From positions 1 to 39,174 of the forward strand of contig JAFUXF010000038.1 of NCBI GenBank assembly GCA_017477185.1: a DNA stretch of 39,174 nucleotides, read 5' to 3'. The translations under genes were made by a program, and so were the position numbers. Each line of letters begins with the position of its first letter. The stretch's first letter is position 1. The notes under the pieces are model-generated. The model worked only from the letters and a program-made list of their open reading frames with translations, made no database searches and was not told where the DNA came from. This DNA is from Alphaproteobacteria bacterium. GTDB taxonomy: Bacteria; Pseudomonadota; Alphaproteobacteria; RF32; CAG-239. Positions 15,461-24,446 of this stretch are shown piece after piece.

Positions 15461-15527
15461 GTCACCATGAGGTAACACCAACAAAGTAATCATAAATGAT
15501 TTTATTTAAATATTCATTAATGGTGAC
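15461..15527. repeat. Inverted repeat in the flagellin 3/gyrA intergenic region
   Basis: GTCACCAT (15461-15468) and ATGGTGAC (15520-15527) are perfect 8-base inverted repeats. A smaller pair GTTAC/GTAAC lies at 15455-15476. The outer repeat touches the CtrA-like box. Confidence 0.5.
15506..15520. promoter_or_regulatory. CtrA-type box TTAA-N7-TTAA
   Basis: TTAA at 15506-15509 and TTAA at 15517-15520 with exactly seven bases between. It is about 85-95 bases from both divergent starts (flagellin 3 and gyrA). Flagellar genes are classic CtrA targets. Binding is inferred; AT-rich sequence gives such motifs by chance sometimes. Confidence 0.45.
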
Positions 15528-15551
15528 TAGGGGATAAGTTTCAAATAAAAC

Positions 15552-15601
15552 TTTTTTTAGAAAGATGATTTTGCTATATTCTTGCTAGTTTAAATAGAAT
15601 C
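15552..15601 (+). promoter_or_regulatory. Promoter of gyrA with a GANTC site in the leader
   Basis: Extended -10 TGCTATATT (15572-15580) with a poor -35 (TTTTTT, 15552-15557). A second option, TTGCTA-N18-TAGAAT (15571-15600), would leave too short a leader. GAATC at 15597-15601 is a CcrM site. Confidence 0.45.
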
Positions 15602-15615
15602 ATAGGTGTATAAAA

Positions 15616-18432
15616 GTGAGTGAAGAATTAAGTTCTGTTGTTGATGTAAAAGAAGATATTACGCCGGTTGATATTTCGGAAGAAATGCGCCGCTCATATC
15701 TTGATTATGCTATGAGCGTGATTGTATCTCGTGCATTGCCGGATGCCCGAGACGGCTTAAAACCGGTGCATCGCCGTATTATTTATTCTATGTTTGAAAA
15801 TGGATACGATTATAACCGTCCGTTCAGAAAATCTGCCCGTATCGTCGGTGATGTGTTAGGTAAATACCATCCGCACGGCGATAGTTCTGTTTATGAAGCT
15901 ATGGTTCGTATGGCGCAACCATTCTCCATGCGAGTACCGCTTGTTGACGGTCAAGGAAACTTCGGGTCAATGGACGGAGACAGTGCCGCTGCTATGCGTT
16001 ATACCGAAGCGCGTATGGCTAAGGTGGCTCACTCACTGATTGAAGATATTGATAAAGATACTGTCGATTTTATGCCAAACTATGACGAGTCTTTGCAAGA
16101 GCCTGTTGTGTTGCCGGCAACTTATCCAAACTTGTTGGTCAATGGTGGCAATGGTATTGCCGTCGGTATGGCAACAAATATTCCTCCGCACAATTTAGGA
16201 GAAGTTCTGGACGCGTGTTGCGCGTATATCGATAATCATGATATTACGGCAGAAGAGCTTATTCGCTATGTGCCTGCACCTGACTTTCCAACCGGAGGCT
16301 TGATTTTAGGGCAGGGTGGAGCACGTCAGGCTTATTTGACAGGTCGCGGTACGGTAATGATGCGTGCTAAAACCACGATTGAAGAGCTCCACAAAGATCG
16401 TGAAGCTATCATTATTCATGAGATTCCGTATCAGGTCAATAAAGCTGCTCTGGTGGCTCGTATTGCTGAGTTAGTGAAAGAAAAGAAGATTGAAGGGATT
16501 TCTGAAATCAGAGATGAATCAGATCGCCAAGGCGTCCGAGTCGTCATTGAAGTTAAACGTGATTTTCAGGCTGATGTCATCTTAAATCAATTATATAAAT
16601 TTACACCGCTGCAATCCAGCTTTTCGATGAATATGTTGGCAATCAATAACGGTCGTCCGATGATGATGAACTTGCGTGATATTATCAGTGCATTCGTCGA
16701 TTTCCGTGAAGATGTTATTCGTCGTCGTACTATATTTAATCTGAACAAAGCGCGTGATAGGGCTCATACGTTAGTAGGGTTGGCAATCGCCGTTGAGAAT
16801 TTGGATCCGGTAATTGAACTTATCAGAAATGCACCGAATCCGCAAGATGCCAAGGATGCCCTGTTGGCAAAAGCATGGCCAGCCGGAGATGTCGAGCCGC
16901 TGGTTAAGTTAATTGATGAACCGGATCGCAAGGTTGAAAATGGTTTGTATCATTTGTCTGAAGCACAAGCAAAAGCGATTCTTGACTTGAGATTGCAACG
17001 CTTGACGGGTTTAGAACGTGATAAGATTCATGATGAATTGCGCTCTATCGGGGAAGAAATTAAAGAATGTCTGTCGATTCTTTCGAGCCGTGAAAAATTA
17101 TTTGAGATTATGCGCAATGAATTTACGGCAATAAAGGATGAATATGCGACTCCTCGTTTGAGCAAAATTGAAGATATTGAATATGATACCGATATTGAGT
17201 CTCTTATTCAGCGTGAAGAAATGGTTGTTACCGTGACCGAAGCCGGTTACATTAAACGTGTTCCGCTTAATGCTTATAAAGCTCAAAAACGTGGCGGCAA
17301 AGGTCGTGCCGGTATGGCAACCAAAGAAGAGGATTTTGTGACACGGTTATTTGTGGCAAGTACACATACGCCTGTTCTGTTCTTCTCTTCTAAGGGAATC
17401 GTTTATAAGATGAAGGTTTATAAGTTACCGCTCGGCTCTCCGACCTCTAAGGGTAAACCGTTCATCAATCTCTTGCCGTTAGATGAAGGTGAAACGATTA
17501 CAACGATTATGAAGTTGCCGGAGAACGAGGCAGAGTGCGAGAATATGTCTGTTATGTTTGCCACAGCTCAAGGCAATGTTCGTCGTAACAATTTGGCCGA
17601 CTTTGTCAATGTTCACGCAAACGGTAAGATTGCCATGAAACTGGACGAAGGCGATAAACTTATTAACGTTCGTATTTGTACGGAAGATAATGATGTCTTG
17701 TTAGCCGCACGCAGTGGTAAGTGTATCCGCTTCCCGGTTGATGATGTTCGTGTCTTTGCCGGTCGTGCTTCAACAGGTGTTCGTGGTATTAAGTTGCAAA
17801 AAGATGATGAAGTTATTTCTATGTCTATCTTAAAGCACTGTAATGCAAGTTCTGAAGAACGTGATGAATATGCTCGTATCTGTTCAGCAATTAAGCGTAT
17901 GACAGCTGAACGGAATGATGGCGTTGAAGTTACACCGGAAGAAACCGGATTGCTTTCTGTTTTAACAACCGATAAATATAAGCAAATGGCTGAAAATGAA
18001 GAATTCATTTTAACTGTTACCACAACCGGTTACGGTAAGCGTTCTTCCGCTTATGAATATAGGGTAACAGGTCGTGGCGGTCAAGGTATTGCCAATATGG
18101 AGATGTCTCCGCGCAACAAAGAGGTAGCAAGTTCTTTCCCGATTGAAGATAATCATCAAATTATGATGGTTACTGATGCCGGAAAACTTATTAGAATGCC
18201 GGTTCAAGATATTCGCATTGCCGGACGTAAGACTCAAGGCGTTATCTTGTTCCGATTAGCCGACAATGAAAAGGTTGTTTCTGTCACTTGGCTTGATGCT
18301 GATGCAACAGATGAAGAAGAAATCGAAGATGAAACAGGAAGTGAAGTTTTAGGTGAAACAGTCACAGAGACGGAAGATACGGAAGAAACAGAGACTGTTT
18401 TTGAGCCTGAAACTTTACCGGATGATGAGTAA
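15616..18432 (+). CDS. gyrA: DNA gyrase subunit A
   Basis: Introduces negative supercoils with GyrB. It starts with GTG, with AGGTG just upstream. The catalytic Tyr is Y129 ([11 protein letters not shown]). The quinolone region is [10 protein letters not shown] (S90 and E94, the E. coli S83 and D87 positions, both of sensitive type). The GyrA box QKRGGKG is at 557-563, proving gyrase rather than topoisomerase IV. The C-terminal beta-pinwheel is interrupted by a charged insertion (around 740-790, [18 protein letters not shown]) typical of alphaproteobacterial GyrA. It ends in an acidic tail rich in Glu, Thr and Asp. Length 938. Confidence 0.97.
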   Translation: MSEELSSVVDVKEDITPVDISEEMRRSYLDYAMSVIVSRALPDARDGLKPVHRRIIYSMFENGYDYNRPFRKSARIVGDVLGKYHPHGDSSVYEAMVRMAQPFSMRVPLVDGQGNFGSMDGDSAAAMRYTEARMAKVAHSLIEDIDKDTVDFMPNYDESLQEPVVLPATYPNLLVNGGNGIAVGMATNIPPHNLGEVLDACCAYIDNHDITAEELIRYVPAPDFPTGGLILGQGGARQAYLTGRGTVMMRAKTTIEELHKDREAIIIHEIPYQVNKAALVARIAELVKEKKIEGISEIRDESDRQGVRVVIEVKRDFQADVILNQLYKFTPLQSSFSMNMLAINNGRPMMMNLRDIISAFVDFREDVIRRRTIFNLNKARDRAHTLVGLAIAVENLDPVIELIRNAPNPQDAKDALLAKAWPAGDVEPLVKLIDEPDRKVENGLYHLSEAQAKAILDLRLQRLTGLERDKIHDELRSIGEEIKECLSILSSREKLFEIMRNEFTAIKDEYATPRLSKIEDIEYDTDIESLIQREEMVVTVTEAGYIKRVPLNAYKAQKRGGKGRAGMATKEEDFVTRLFVASTHTPVLFFSSKGIVYKMKVYKLPLGSPTSKGKPFINLLPLDEGETITTIMKLPENEAECENMSVMFATAQGNVRRNNLADFVNVHANGKIAMKLDEGDKLINVRICTEDNDVLLAARSGKCIRFPVDDVRVFAGRASTGVRGIKLQKDDEVISMSILKHCNASSEERDEYARICSAIKRMTAERNDGVEVTPEETGLLSVLTTDKYKQMAENEEFILTVTTTGYGKRSSAYEYRVTGRGGQGIANMEMSPRNKEVASSFPIEDNHQIMMVTDAGKLIRMPVQDIRIAGRKTQGVILFRLADNEKVVSVTWLDADATDEEEIEDETGSEVLGETVTETEDTEETETVFEPETLPDDE

Positions 18433-18456
18433 AAAGGATTTTTAACTCCGAGGCTG

Positions 18457-18486
18457 AATCCCCTGAAGAAATTCAGGGGATTTTTC
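18457..18486 (+). terminator. Terminator of gyrA
   Basis: 10-bp stem ATCCCCTGAA (18458-18467) with TTCAGGGGAT (18472-18481), loop GAAA, followed by Ts. Confidence 0.9.
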
Positions 18487-18540
18487 TTGGTTTTAAAGAA
18501 CAGCCGAATACCAAATTCTAAAGTTTTATAGTTGTTTTTT

Positions 18541-18993
18541 TTATATGCAATCAACAGCTTTGAGGGCTTCTTGAACGGATGGAAATTCTTTTTTCTTTAT
18601 TTTAGGGTTAAATTGTGCTCGTTCGGCTGTTTGATAAGCCAGAAGTTGCATCTTTTCTAAAAACAAGCGTAGCGAAAAAGCCCGATTTTGTTCAGCTTGT
18701 TTGATAAGAAGTTGTCGTAACTCTTGAGGTAAATCAGAATTACCGATGATTTGTAAAGCATTTTGATAACGTGCGTCAATCATTTGTATGCCACATTGAA
18801 CATCAAAAATCGCTTGAGAGGACAGATGTTTGGTTACTGGAATGTTTTTTGTTTTATGCATTCCGCGAAACATAGGGCCATTTGTTTCAATTGCCAAGGG
18901 CATTGAATGTTTGTGATGCGACTTAGCAAAGGCTGAAGTAGGAAAAATGACTAAAGAAAGCATCACAATTGACATATAAAAAGCGTTTTTCAT
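18541..18993 (-). CDS. Hypothetical secreted protein
   Basis: A 150-residue protein I do not recognise. It has a signal peptide (basic start, hydrophobic core to about residue 22, cleavage after SAFA) and then a His/Lys/Met-rich segment (KSHHKHSMPLAIETNGPMFRGMH). The rest is mostly helical with two Cys that could form a disulfide (C67, C149). AAGGAT precedes the start. The His/Met-rich start of the mature protein could bind metal; this is only a guess. It converges on gyrA and is divergent from the cold-shock gene. Confidence 0.6.
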   Translation of the reverse strand: MKNAFYMSIVMLSLVIFPTSAFAKSHHKHSMPLAIETNGPMFRGMHKTKNIPVTKHLSSQAIFDVQCGIQMIDARYQNALQIIGNSDLPQELRQLLIKQAEQNRAFSLRLFLEKMQLLAYQTAERAQFNPKIKKKEFPSVQEALKAVDCI

Positions 18994-19040
18994 GCAAAAT
19001 CCTTTCAGTTATGAAGTTAATATAAAACAGAAATAATCTC

Positions 19041-19097
19041 TTGCTAATCAAATTTAAATGGACTAGACTTCTTATGTTATCGAAATTTTAAGATAAC
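19041..19097 (+). promoter_or_regulatory. Cold-shock gene promoter and 5' hairpin
   Basis: TTGCTA (19041-19046), 17 bases, TAGACT (19064-19069) puts the RNA start near 19076. There GTTATC (19076-19081) and GATAAC (19092-19097) form a perfect 6-bp hairpin at the 5' end of a ~58-base leader. Long structured leaders are common in cspA-type mRNAs. Confidence 0.45.
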
Positions 19098-19133
19098 AAG
19101 TGGATTAACCTGTTTGTGAAAAGGACTATTAAA

Positions 19134-19340
19134 ATGGCAACAGGAACTGTAAAATGGTTTAATAACCGCAAAGGATATGGCTTTATTACCCCTGATGAAG
19201 GCGAACAAGATGTTTTTGTACATATTTCAGCCGTACAAAAAGCAGGGTTGAGAACATTAAAGGAAGGTTCAAAAATAAATTATGAACTGATGACAGAAAA
19301 AGGTAAAACTGTTGCCGGAGATTTGAAACTCGCTGACTAA
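19134..19340 (+). CDS. Cold-shock-domain protein (CspA family)
   Basis: A 68-residue single-stranded nucleic-acid-binding protein, an RNA chaperone. MATGTVKWFNNRKGYGFITPDEGEQDVFVHIS holds RNP1 (KGYGFI) and RNP2 (VFVHI). The start at 19134 gives the family length; an in-frame ATG at 19116 would add six basic residues. AAGGA lies 10 bases upstream. It is monocistronic with its own promoter and terminator. Confidence 0.95.
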   Translation: MATGTVKWFNNRKGYGFITPDEGEQDVFVHISAVQKAGLRTLKEGSKINYELMTEKGKTVAGDLKLAD

Positions 19341-19348
19341 AAAAATAA

Positions 19349-19380
19349 AAAGGGGCTTATGAAAATAAGCCCCTTTTTTT
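19349..19380. terminator. Bidirectional terminator between csp and bamE
   Basis: 12-bp stem built on AGGGGCTTAT (19351-19360) and ATAAGCCCCT (19365-19374), loop GAAA, A-run before and T-run after. Confidence 0.92.
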
Positions 19381-19846
19381 ACTTATTAACTTCTGCTGAA
19401 GATGCTTTTCCAAACGGCATAAATTGTCCGACTCCGCCAAAGTATTTAGCAAAAAATCCTGGTTCATTGCCGTATGTGGCTGTCTCTTCTTTGTTAATTT
19501 CAACTTCTTGTCCCTGATTTTTGTTTCGACGTTCAATAGATGAAACTTGATTATAATTGTTAAAATGGATAGTCAAAATATCACGATCAAGTTCTTCAGG
19601 TTTAAAGAAAGCAACTCTTTTTATCTCAGAAGACATATAAATCCAAGTATTTTGATCTAATGAGACAATGCTTGATGGAGATCCTAAAATATCTAAAACT
19701 TCATCTTTGGTTTGACCTTTTTGTACTTGCTCAATACGCTCTTCACTCGGCATGTTGCCGCAGTGAGAAACAAAGGTATCGCTCGAACAGGCTGTTAAAG
19801 ATGTGATAAGAAATAGATTGAACAGAATGTGTTTGTTGATTGACAT
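19379..19846 (-). CDS. bamE: Outer-membrane assembly lipoprotein BamE (SmpA/OmlA)
   Basis: Small lipoprotein of the BAM complex that inserts outer-membrane proteins. The start at 19846 (MSINKHILFNLF) follows AAGGATG; a longer frame to 19906 is not supported. The lipobox LTAC is near residue 19. The SmpA/OmlA core follows: VQKGQTKDEVLDILGSPS, W-I-Y-M-S, KRVAFFKPEELDRDILTIHFN. A C-terminal extension of about 45 residues (EVNK end, FGGVGQFMPFG) goes beyond the compact E. coli protein, as in other alphaproteobacteria. It is divergent from the DUF177 gene with 54 bases between. Confidence 0.9.
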   Translation of the reverse strand: MSINKHILFNLFLITSLTACSSDTFVSHCGNMPSEERIEQVQKGQTKDEVLDILGSPSSIVSLDQNTWIYMSSEIKRVAFFKPEELDRDILTIHFNNYNQVSSIERRNKNQGQEVEINKEETATYGNEPGFFAKYFGGVGQFMPFGKASSAEVNK

Positions 19847-19900
19847 TTTTTCATCCTTATTTTTATATAAACAATAAATATATAACACAAGGAAAAATAA

Positions 19901-20419
19901 ATGCAAAAAGATTTTTCATATCCATTGTCTGTTGATGATATTTCAACAGCAGAAAAAGAGTATAAACTTATTGCCGACACGCAACAACAGCAACAAATTG
20001 CAGAAATATTTAAGGTGCAGGCCGTTAAAAATTTTCAGGCGAACATATATACACGTCGGCATAATAAGAGTCCGTTAATAGATGTCTGGGGATATGTTGA
20101 GGCTTTAATTACCAGACAAAGTGTCATCAGTCTGGAAAATTTCGATCGTCGTTATAAAGTGGATTTTTCGCTGCAATTCGATATTAATTTAACCGAAAAT
20201 CAGGTGCGCGCTATGGAAGAAGATGGCGTTCCTGATATTCCTGATGTCGTTCAAGGCGGACAGATCGATTTATGCCACTTGGCAATGGAACAAATCGCAC
20301 TCGAACTGGAAGATTATCCACGCCAAGATGGGGAAGAATTTACCTTTAAAAGTGAGTTTGATACCGAAACCGATGCGAAAAATAACCCGTTTAATGTTTT
20401 GAAGAAATTGAAAAAATAA
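19901..20419 (+). CDS. DUF177/YceD family protein
   Basis: A 172-residue cytosolic protein. YceD-family members are linked to 23S rRNA accumulation and usually precede rpmF and plsX. Signs here are the SLENFDRRYKVDFSLQFD-type strand region and the conserved acidic C-terminal segment (QIDLCHLAMEQIALELEDYPR). AAGGA precedes the ATG. In this window the usual rpmF-plsX-fabH followers are missing; the next gene is convergent. The divergent bamE neighbour is common for this gene in alphaproteobacteria. Confidence 0.8.
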   Translation: MQKDFSYPLSVDDISTAEKEYKLIADTQQQQQIAEIFKVQAVKNFQANIYTRRHNKSPLIDVWGYVEALITRQSVISLENFDRRYKVDFSLQFDINLTENQVRAMEEDGVPDIPDVVQGGQIDLCHLAMEQIALELEDYPRQDGEEFTFKSEFDTETDAKNNPFNVLKKLKK

Positions 20420-20438
20420 ATTATTTTTTTTCAGTTTC
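20404..20438. terminator. AT-only palindrome at convergent gene ends
   Basis: GAAATTGAAAAAATAA and TTATTTTTTTTCAGTTTC form a long, almost perfect inverted repeat spanning both stop codons. It may act as a bidirectional terminator. Confidence 0.45.
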
Positions 20439-20744
20439 TTTGTTTTTATTCTGTTGTTCAGGCATAAAAGCTAAATCATCAATAGTGATTTCTTTTTCGT
20501 CGTCTTCGACATCTAATGTTTTTTTCTCTTTATTTTTTTCCTTGATTTTTTGCTGAATAGCTTGATGCTTTTCTTTCAAAACGGTTGCTTTTGTCTCAAA
20601 TTCTTTACGGCTTTTTTCATACAAGACTTTTCCTTCCTGAAACTTTTTTTCGGCTTGTTTTCGCAGCTCAGGCAATTTATTTGCGTAAAAAGCAGCACCG
20701 ATGATAAGAATAACCAGAATCCAACTCCATATACCAAATAACAT
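20421..20744 (-). CDS. TatA/TatB-like single-helix protein
   Basis: A 107-residue protein. The start at 20744 follows GAGGAGAAAAATT and begins MLFGIWSWILVILIIGAAFYANKLPEL, matching the TatA/B plan: short N-terminal transmembrane helix, then a KLPEL hinge and an amphipathic, highly charged helix (to about residue 70), ending in an acidic tail. TatA forms the pore of the twin-arginine export system. The usual FGP before KLPEL is FYA here. It follows the site-2 protease gene by 11 bases. No tatB or tatC is next to it, so it may be the transporter's TatA or a divergent relative. Confidence 0.6.
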   Translation of the reverse strand: MLFGIWSWILVILIIGAAFYANKLPELRKQAEKKFQEGKVLYEKSRKEFETKATVLKEKHQAIQQKIKEKNKEKKTLDVEDDEKEITIDDLAFMPEQQNKNKETEKK

Positions 20745-20755
20745 AATTTTTCTCC

Positions 20756-21412
20756 TCATATTAAAAACGAACAAATGTATTGTGTTGCAGAAGCAATATA
20801 ATGCCCAATTATATTTAAATCCAGCCCGAGATTGTTTCCAATCATAGGTAATATCAATAATAAGACAATCATGATAATAAGACCGTATTTATAAGAATAT
20901 AAATAGCTTTTAGCCCATGGTCTATCTATCCACCCGAATAAAACTTTAGATCCGTCTAGCGGTGGTATAGGGATAGCATTAAAAACCGCTAATCCGATAT
21001 TGATTGTCATAAAGTAAAATAAAAACAAGCGAAGAACCACACGAAAATCAGAATCAATAATCAGTGATGACAAGTGTAATACTAATGAGGCAAGCAATGC
21101 TAATCCCAAATTCATAATAATTCCGGCAGAGGCGACCAAAATTTCATCGCGAGGAAATTTTTTTAAATTTTGCGGATTAATAGGAACCGGTTTAGCCCAA
21201 CCGAACATGAAGGGGACACGACTTAACCATAAAAATAAAGGCAAAATAATTGTCCCCACCATATCAATATGTTTCAGAGGATTTAATGATAATCTTCCTT
21301 GAATTTTTGCCGTTGTGTCACCTAATAAATAAGCAACATAACCATGCGCAACTTCATGCAGAATAATTGCAAGCAATAAAGAAAGAAAAATCAAAAAAGT
21401 CTCTAAAATCAT
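20756..21412 (-). CDS. Site-2-protease-like zinc metallopeptidase (M50)
   Basis: A 218-residue inner-membrane peptidase with about five or six hydrophobic helices. The zinc motif HEVAHG (H19, E20, H23) lies in the first helix. The second motif NAIPIPPLDGSKVL (the Asp ligand) is near 145. FGWAKPVPINPxxL and ASAGIIMNL are typical of the short YwhC/YdiL-type branch that lacks a PDZ domain. Substrate unknown. It starts directly after the SPOR gene stop with no gap, and leads to the TatA-like gene. Confidence 0.9.
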   Translation of the reverse strand: MILETFLIFLSLLLAIILHEVAHGYVAYLLGDTTAKIQGRLSLNPLKHIDMVGTIILPLFLWLSRVPFMFGWAKPVPINPQNLKKFPRDEILVASAGIIMNLGLALLASLVLHLSSLIIDSDFRVVLRLFLFYFMTINIGLAVFNAIPIPPLDGSKVLFGWIDRPWAKSYLYSYKYGLIIMIVLLLILPMIGNNLGLDLNIIGHYIASATQYICSFLI

Positions 21413-22360
21413 TTATTTTTTCTTTACAATACAAGTTCCTCCCAGAGCCTTAATATTATTGCATTGCCTGTCAGCTTCAGCGCGTGTCTTAAATGCTCCC
21501 GTAAGCAAGCGATAGAATGTTTTATTTTTATCCAGAACAGCAGCCTCAATATCAAAAGGCAAATGGGATAATTTATACTTTTTGGAGACTTCTGCTTGAG
21601 CTTTAACAACAGCAGCACGATTAGGTGAAGACATCAACTGAATTTGCCAATCTCCGGCAACAGCCTTGGTTTGAGTACGAACAGGCTCAGAAACAGATTT
21701 AGTATCTTGTACAGATTTAGTATCTTGTTTTGTTTCCTGTTTGATTTCTGCTTTTGGGGCCTGTTTAACACTGGGTTGAGGCTTAGATTGCTCTTGAGCA
21801 ACTTTAGAGGTTTTATCCTCAGGAGTAATCTGAGGTGCCGGAATCTGTTTTTCTGCTTGTTTTATAATGTCTTCGGTTGAAACATTTGTCGGAGCACTTT
21901 GCTGAACTATTTTTTCAGCTTCAGCGAGAGGACTGGTATCAGTAGAAGCCACGGTTTCTGAAGAAGCAATTGCAGGAAGCTTTGGTTCTTCCGGTGGGGG
22001 CAATAAATTTTCAACACTGACATCATCTTTTTTCTCAATGATATTATAAACGCTTTTATCCTGATTCGGAATTTCCATTCCTCCCGGCTCGTTTGGCTGA
22101 ACACGAATAGCTGTTTGAGGGCGGCGAATGACGGGAATTTCTTTCTCGCTTTCAACACGATATTGCGGAACCAAAATAATCCATCCGACAATGCCGGCTA
22201 ATAATACTCCTCCGGCAACACCTAAAAAAATGCTTTTAGAACGCTTTAGCTCTTCTCTTTTTTCTTCCAAACTTTCAAAGTTTTGATCAGAAATTTTCTG
22301 TCTGAATTCATTTAAAAAATCGTCTGTCTTGTTATCATCTTCAGGAAATTCTTTAAACAT
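21413..22360 (-). CDS. SPOR-domain cell-envelope protein
   Basis: A 315-residue protein: cytosolic start, one transmembrane helix (about 46-66), a Pro/Glu/Lys-rich low-complexity linker (about 85-235) and a C-terminal SPOR domain (about 237-315; WQIQLMSS, FYRLLTGAFKTRAEADRQC), which binds denuded peptidoglycan glycans at division sites. The motif NEPGGMEIPNQDKSVYN after the helix is typical of alphaproteobacterial SPOR proteins. The linker holds short repeats (TKSVQDTKSV). In other alphaproteobacteria this gene is often followed by nagZ-scpAB-tatABC; here the M50 peptidase and TatA-like genes follow. Confidence 0.9.
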   Translation of the reverse strand: MFKEFPEDDNKTDDFLNEFRQKISDQNFESLEEKREELKRSKSIFLGVAGGVLLAGIVGWIILVPQYRVESEKEIPVIRRPQTAIRVQPNEPGGMEIPNQDKSVYNIIEKKDDVSVENLLPPPEEPKLPAIASSETVASTDTSPLAEAEKIVQQSAPTNVSTEDIIKQAEKQIPAPQITPEDKTSKVAQEQSKPQPSVKQAPKAEIKQETKQDTKSVQDTKSVSEPVRTQTKAVAGDWQIQLMSSPNRAAVVKAQAEVSKKYKLSHLPFDIEAAVLDKNKTFYRLLTGAFKTRAEADRQCNNIKALGGTCIVKKK

Positions 22361-22499
22361 TTATACTCTCCTAGTAAATTCAATATAACATCATGATAAT
22401 ACAAAATTATTTATAAGCTGTTAATTCTGATGCTTAAAATTTGCAATCATAAAAAAATAGTATACATTAGTTATAAGGGGCGTATGTATCGGATATAAA

Positions 22500-23324
22500 A
22501 TGAAAATTGCAACATATAATGTAAACTCAATTAATGCTCGTTTGGAAGGACTTTGTCGGTGGTTAAAAACCGAACAACCCGATATTGTTCTGTTGCAAGA
22601 AATTAAAACCGAATTTAATACTTTTCCTTTTTTTGAAATCAATGCGGTTGGTTATGATGCAAAAATTTTGGGGCAAAAAAGTTATAATGGTGTAGCTGTC
22701 CTAAGCCCGCATAAAATGACAATTATACAGGAAAATTTACCGGATTTTGAAGATGAAAATGCGCGTTGGCTTGAAGTAATGGTTAATATTGAAAAAAAAG
22801 ATATACGCGTTGTTTCGTTATATTTACCCAATGGTAATCCACCATATAATAATCCGACAGATAATTCAAAATTAACATATAAGTTAGCATGGATGGATGC
22901 CTTTATTAAACATACTGCAAATTTACTTCATCAACCGGAGCCGGTTATTTTAGGTGGAGATTATAATATTATTCTGACGGATGATGACGTATATAATCCG
23001 GCACTGTTTAAAGGTGGGGCTTTATATCGTCCGGAGGTTACAGATAGATTACAATCTCTCTTATATCAAGGGTGGTTTGATGCTTTTCGTCTCGGGCAAA
23101 GCCGTGAAAAAACGCTGAGTACAAAAACAGAAAACGGTTACACTTATTGGGATTATGGTGGAGGAGCTTTCCATTCGGATTTAGGTTTACGCATAGATTA
23201 TCTCTTATTATCTCCGAAAGCCGCAGATAAAATGGAGAAATGTTGGGTGGATAAAACGCCTCGTCAGAGTGAGAAACCTTCGGACCACACCGCTTTGATG
23301 GCAGAGTTAAACTGGGGAAAATGA
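22500..23324 (+). CDS. xthA: Exodeoxyribonuclease III
   Basis: AP endonuclease and 3'-5' exonuclease of base-excision repair. Motifs of the Mg-dependent EEP fold: TYNVNSINARL, LLQEIKTE (catalytic Glu), SLYLPNG, GGDYNI, LRIDYLLLS and the final SDHTALMAEL. It is 274 residues, standard for ExoIII. The ribosome-binding site is weak. The GGDYNIIL form replaces the more common GGDFN. The stop overlaps the start of the S41 peptidase gene (ATGA), so the two should be co-translated. Confidence 0.93.
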   Translation: MKIATYNVNSINARLEGLCRWLKTEQPDIVLLQEIKTEFNTFPFFEINAVGYDAKILGQKSYNGVAVLSPHKMTIIQENLPDFEDENARWLEVMVNIEKKDIRVVSLYLPNGNPPYNNPTDNSKLTYKLAWMDAFIKHTANLLHQPEPVILGGDYNIILTDDDVYNPALFKGGALYRPEVTDRLQSLLYQGWFDAFRLGQSREKTLSTKTENGYTYWDYGGGAFHSDLGLRIDYLLLSPKAADKMEKCWVDKTPRQSEKPSDHTALMAELNWGK

Positions 23325-24442
23325 TGAAAAAATATATAATAATAGGAATCATGTGCTTATTTAGTTTTTCTGCTGCAGCGGATGATAAAGCATTGTTGTG
23401 TCAGGCTTTTGAAATAATAAAAGAAAAGTATATTGATGAAGTGAATTTATCGGATATAGTCGTTGGTGGGCTGAAGGCACTGAGCAAAGAAGATAAGAAT
23501 ATCCGTATCGCTTCTGAAAAAAATACAGCAACCATATATTATAAAGGACGGCTTCAGAAAATTTTTACGCATCCTTGGCAGGGGAATGATGCCTCTAAAT
23601 GGGCAGATTTTGTCATAAATGTGATTGAAGGAGGCAAGCAAATCTCTCCGGATTTACGTCGTCAAGATTTTGAGTTAGCAGAAGTTTTTTTATACGAGGG
23701 TATTAAGGCTTTTGATAAAAATTCTCACTATTATCCTGTTTTAGAGATCGGACAGGAATTTATTAAACCTCAGGCTTACCATGCTAGTTTACATGAAGAT
23801 AATATTTTATATTTGCGCTTAGGGACCATTAATGAGCAAACCATTAAAGATTTTAATCAAACAATGGAAAAATACCAAGATTTGCAAGGTATAATTCTTG
23901 ATTTACGAGGAAATAAAGGCGGATACTTAAAGTATGCGTTGCAAATTGCCGATATGTTTTTGAATGACGGAGTGATGATATATACCACCGGACGCAATAA
24001 GGGAAAACGCAATATATACAGAGCCACTGAAGGAGAATTATATGCGCAGGCGCCGATAGTTATTTTGGTGGACGGTTATACAGCTTCATCAGCAGAAGTT
24101 ATTGCCATGGTTCTACATGAAAAAGAAAGGGCAATCTTAGTCGGTTCACAAACCTATGGTAAAGAATCAGTGCAAAATATTTATAAATTAGATAATGGTG
24201 CCCGTTTAGCATTAACAACAGAACGTTTTTATAGTGCAAAAAACACGTCGCTTAAAGAGACCAGCGGCTTACGCCCTGACATTTGTACTGCAAAAAGTGA
24301 AACAATTGAAAACTTTTATGAGACTCGCTCGCCAAGTGATAACAGATTTTGCCCACGCACTTTTAATAAACCTAATGAAGACATTGATATCGCTAAAGAG
24401 TTAATTCTAAAACAACTATCTTCGGTTACAGAAGGGAAGTAA
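23321..24442 (+). CDS. S41-family (C-terminal processing) peptidase without a PDZ domain
   Basis: A 373-residue exported peptidase with a signal peptide (to about residue 20, ending SAAA). The S41 core has ILDLRGNKGGYL, the Ser-containing GYTASSAEVIA (Ser 256/257) and the catalytic Lys in TYGKESVQ (K281), so it should be active. CTP proteases normally carry a PDZ domain between the helical start and the core. Here the segment after DKNSHYYP runs almost directly into the core (ILYLRLGTINEQ), leaving no room for one. The start could be 23321 or 23324. It overlaps xthA by four bases. Confidence 0.85.
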   Translation: MMKKYIIIGIMCLFSFSAAADDKALLCQAFEIIKEKYIDEVNLSDIVVGGLKALSKEDKNIRIASEKNTATIYYKGRLQKIFTHPWQGNDASKWADFVINVIEGGKQISPDLRRQDFELAEVFLYEGIKAFDKNSHYYPVLEIGQEFIKPQAYHASLHEDNILYLRLGTINEQTIKDFNQTMEKYQDLQGIILDLRGNKGGYLKYALQIADMFLNDGVMIYTTGRNKGKRNIYRATEGELYAQAPIVILVDGYTASSAEVIAMVLHEKERAILVGSQTYGKESVQNIYKLDNGARLALTTERFYSAKNTSLKETSGLRPDICTAKSETIENFYETRSPSDNRFCPRTFNKPNEDIDIAKELILKQLSSVTEGK

Positions 24443-24446
24443 AGGT

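Noticed and set aside
17613..18023. Open frame antisense to gyrA
   Set aside because: Shadow of gyrA, Ser-rich with no domain; gyrA is certain on the + strand.
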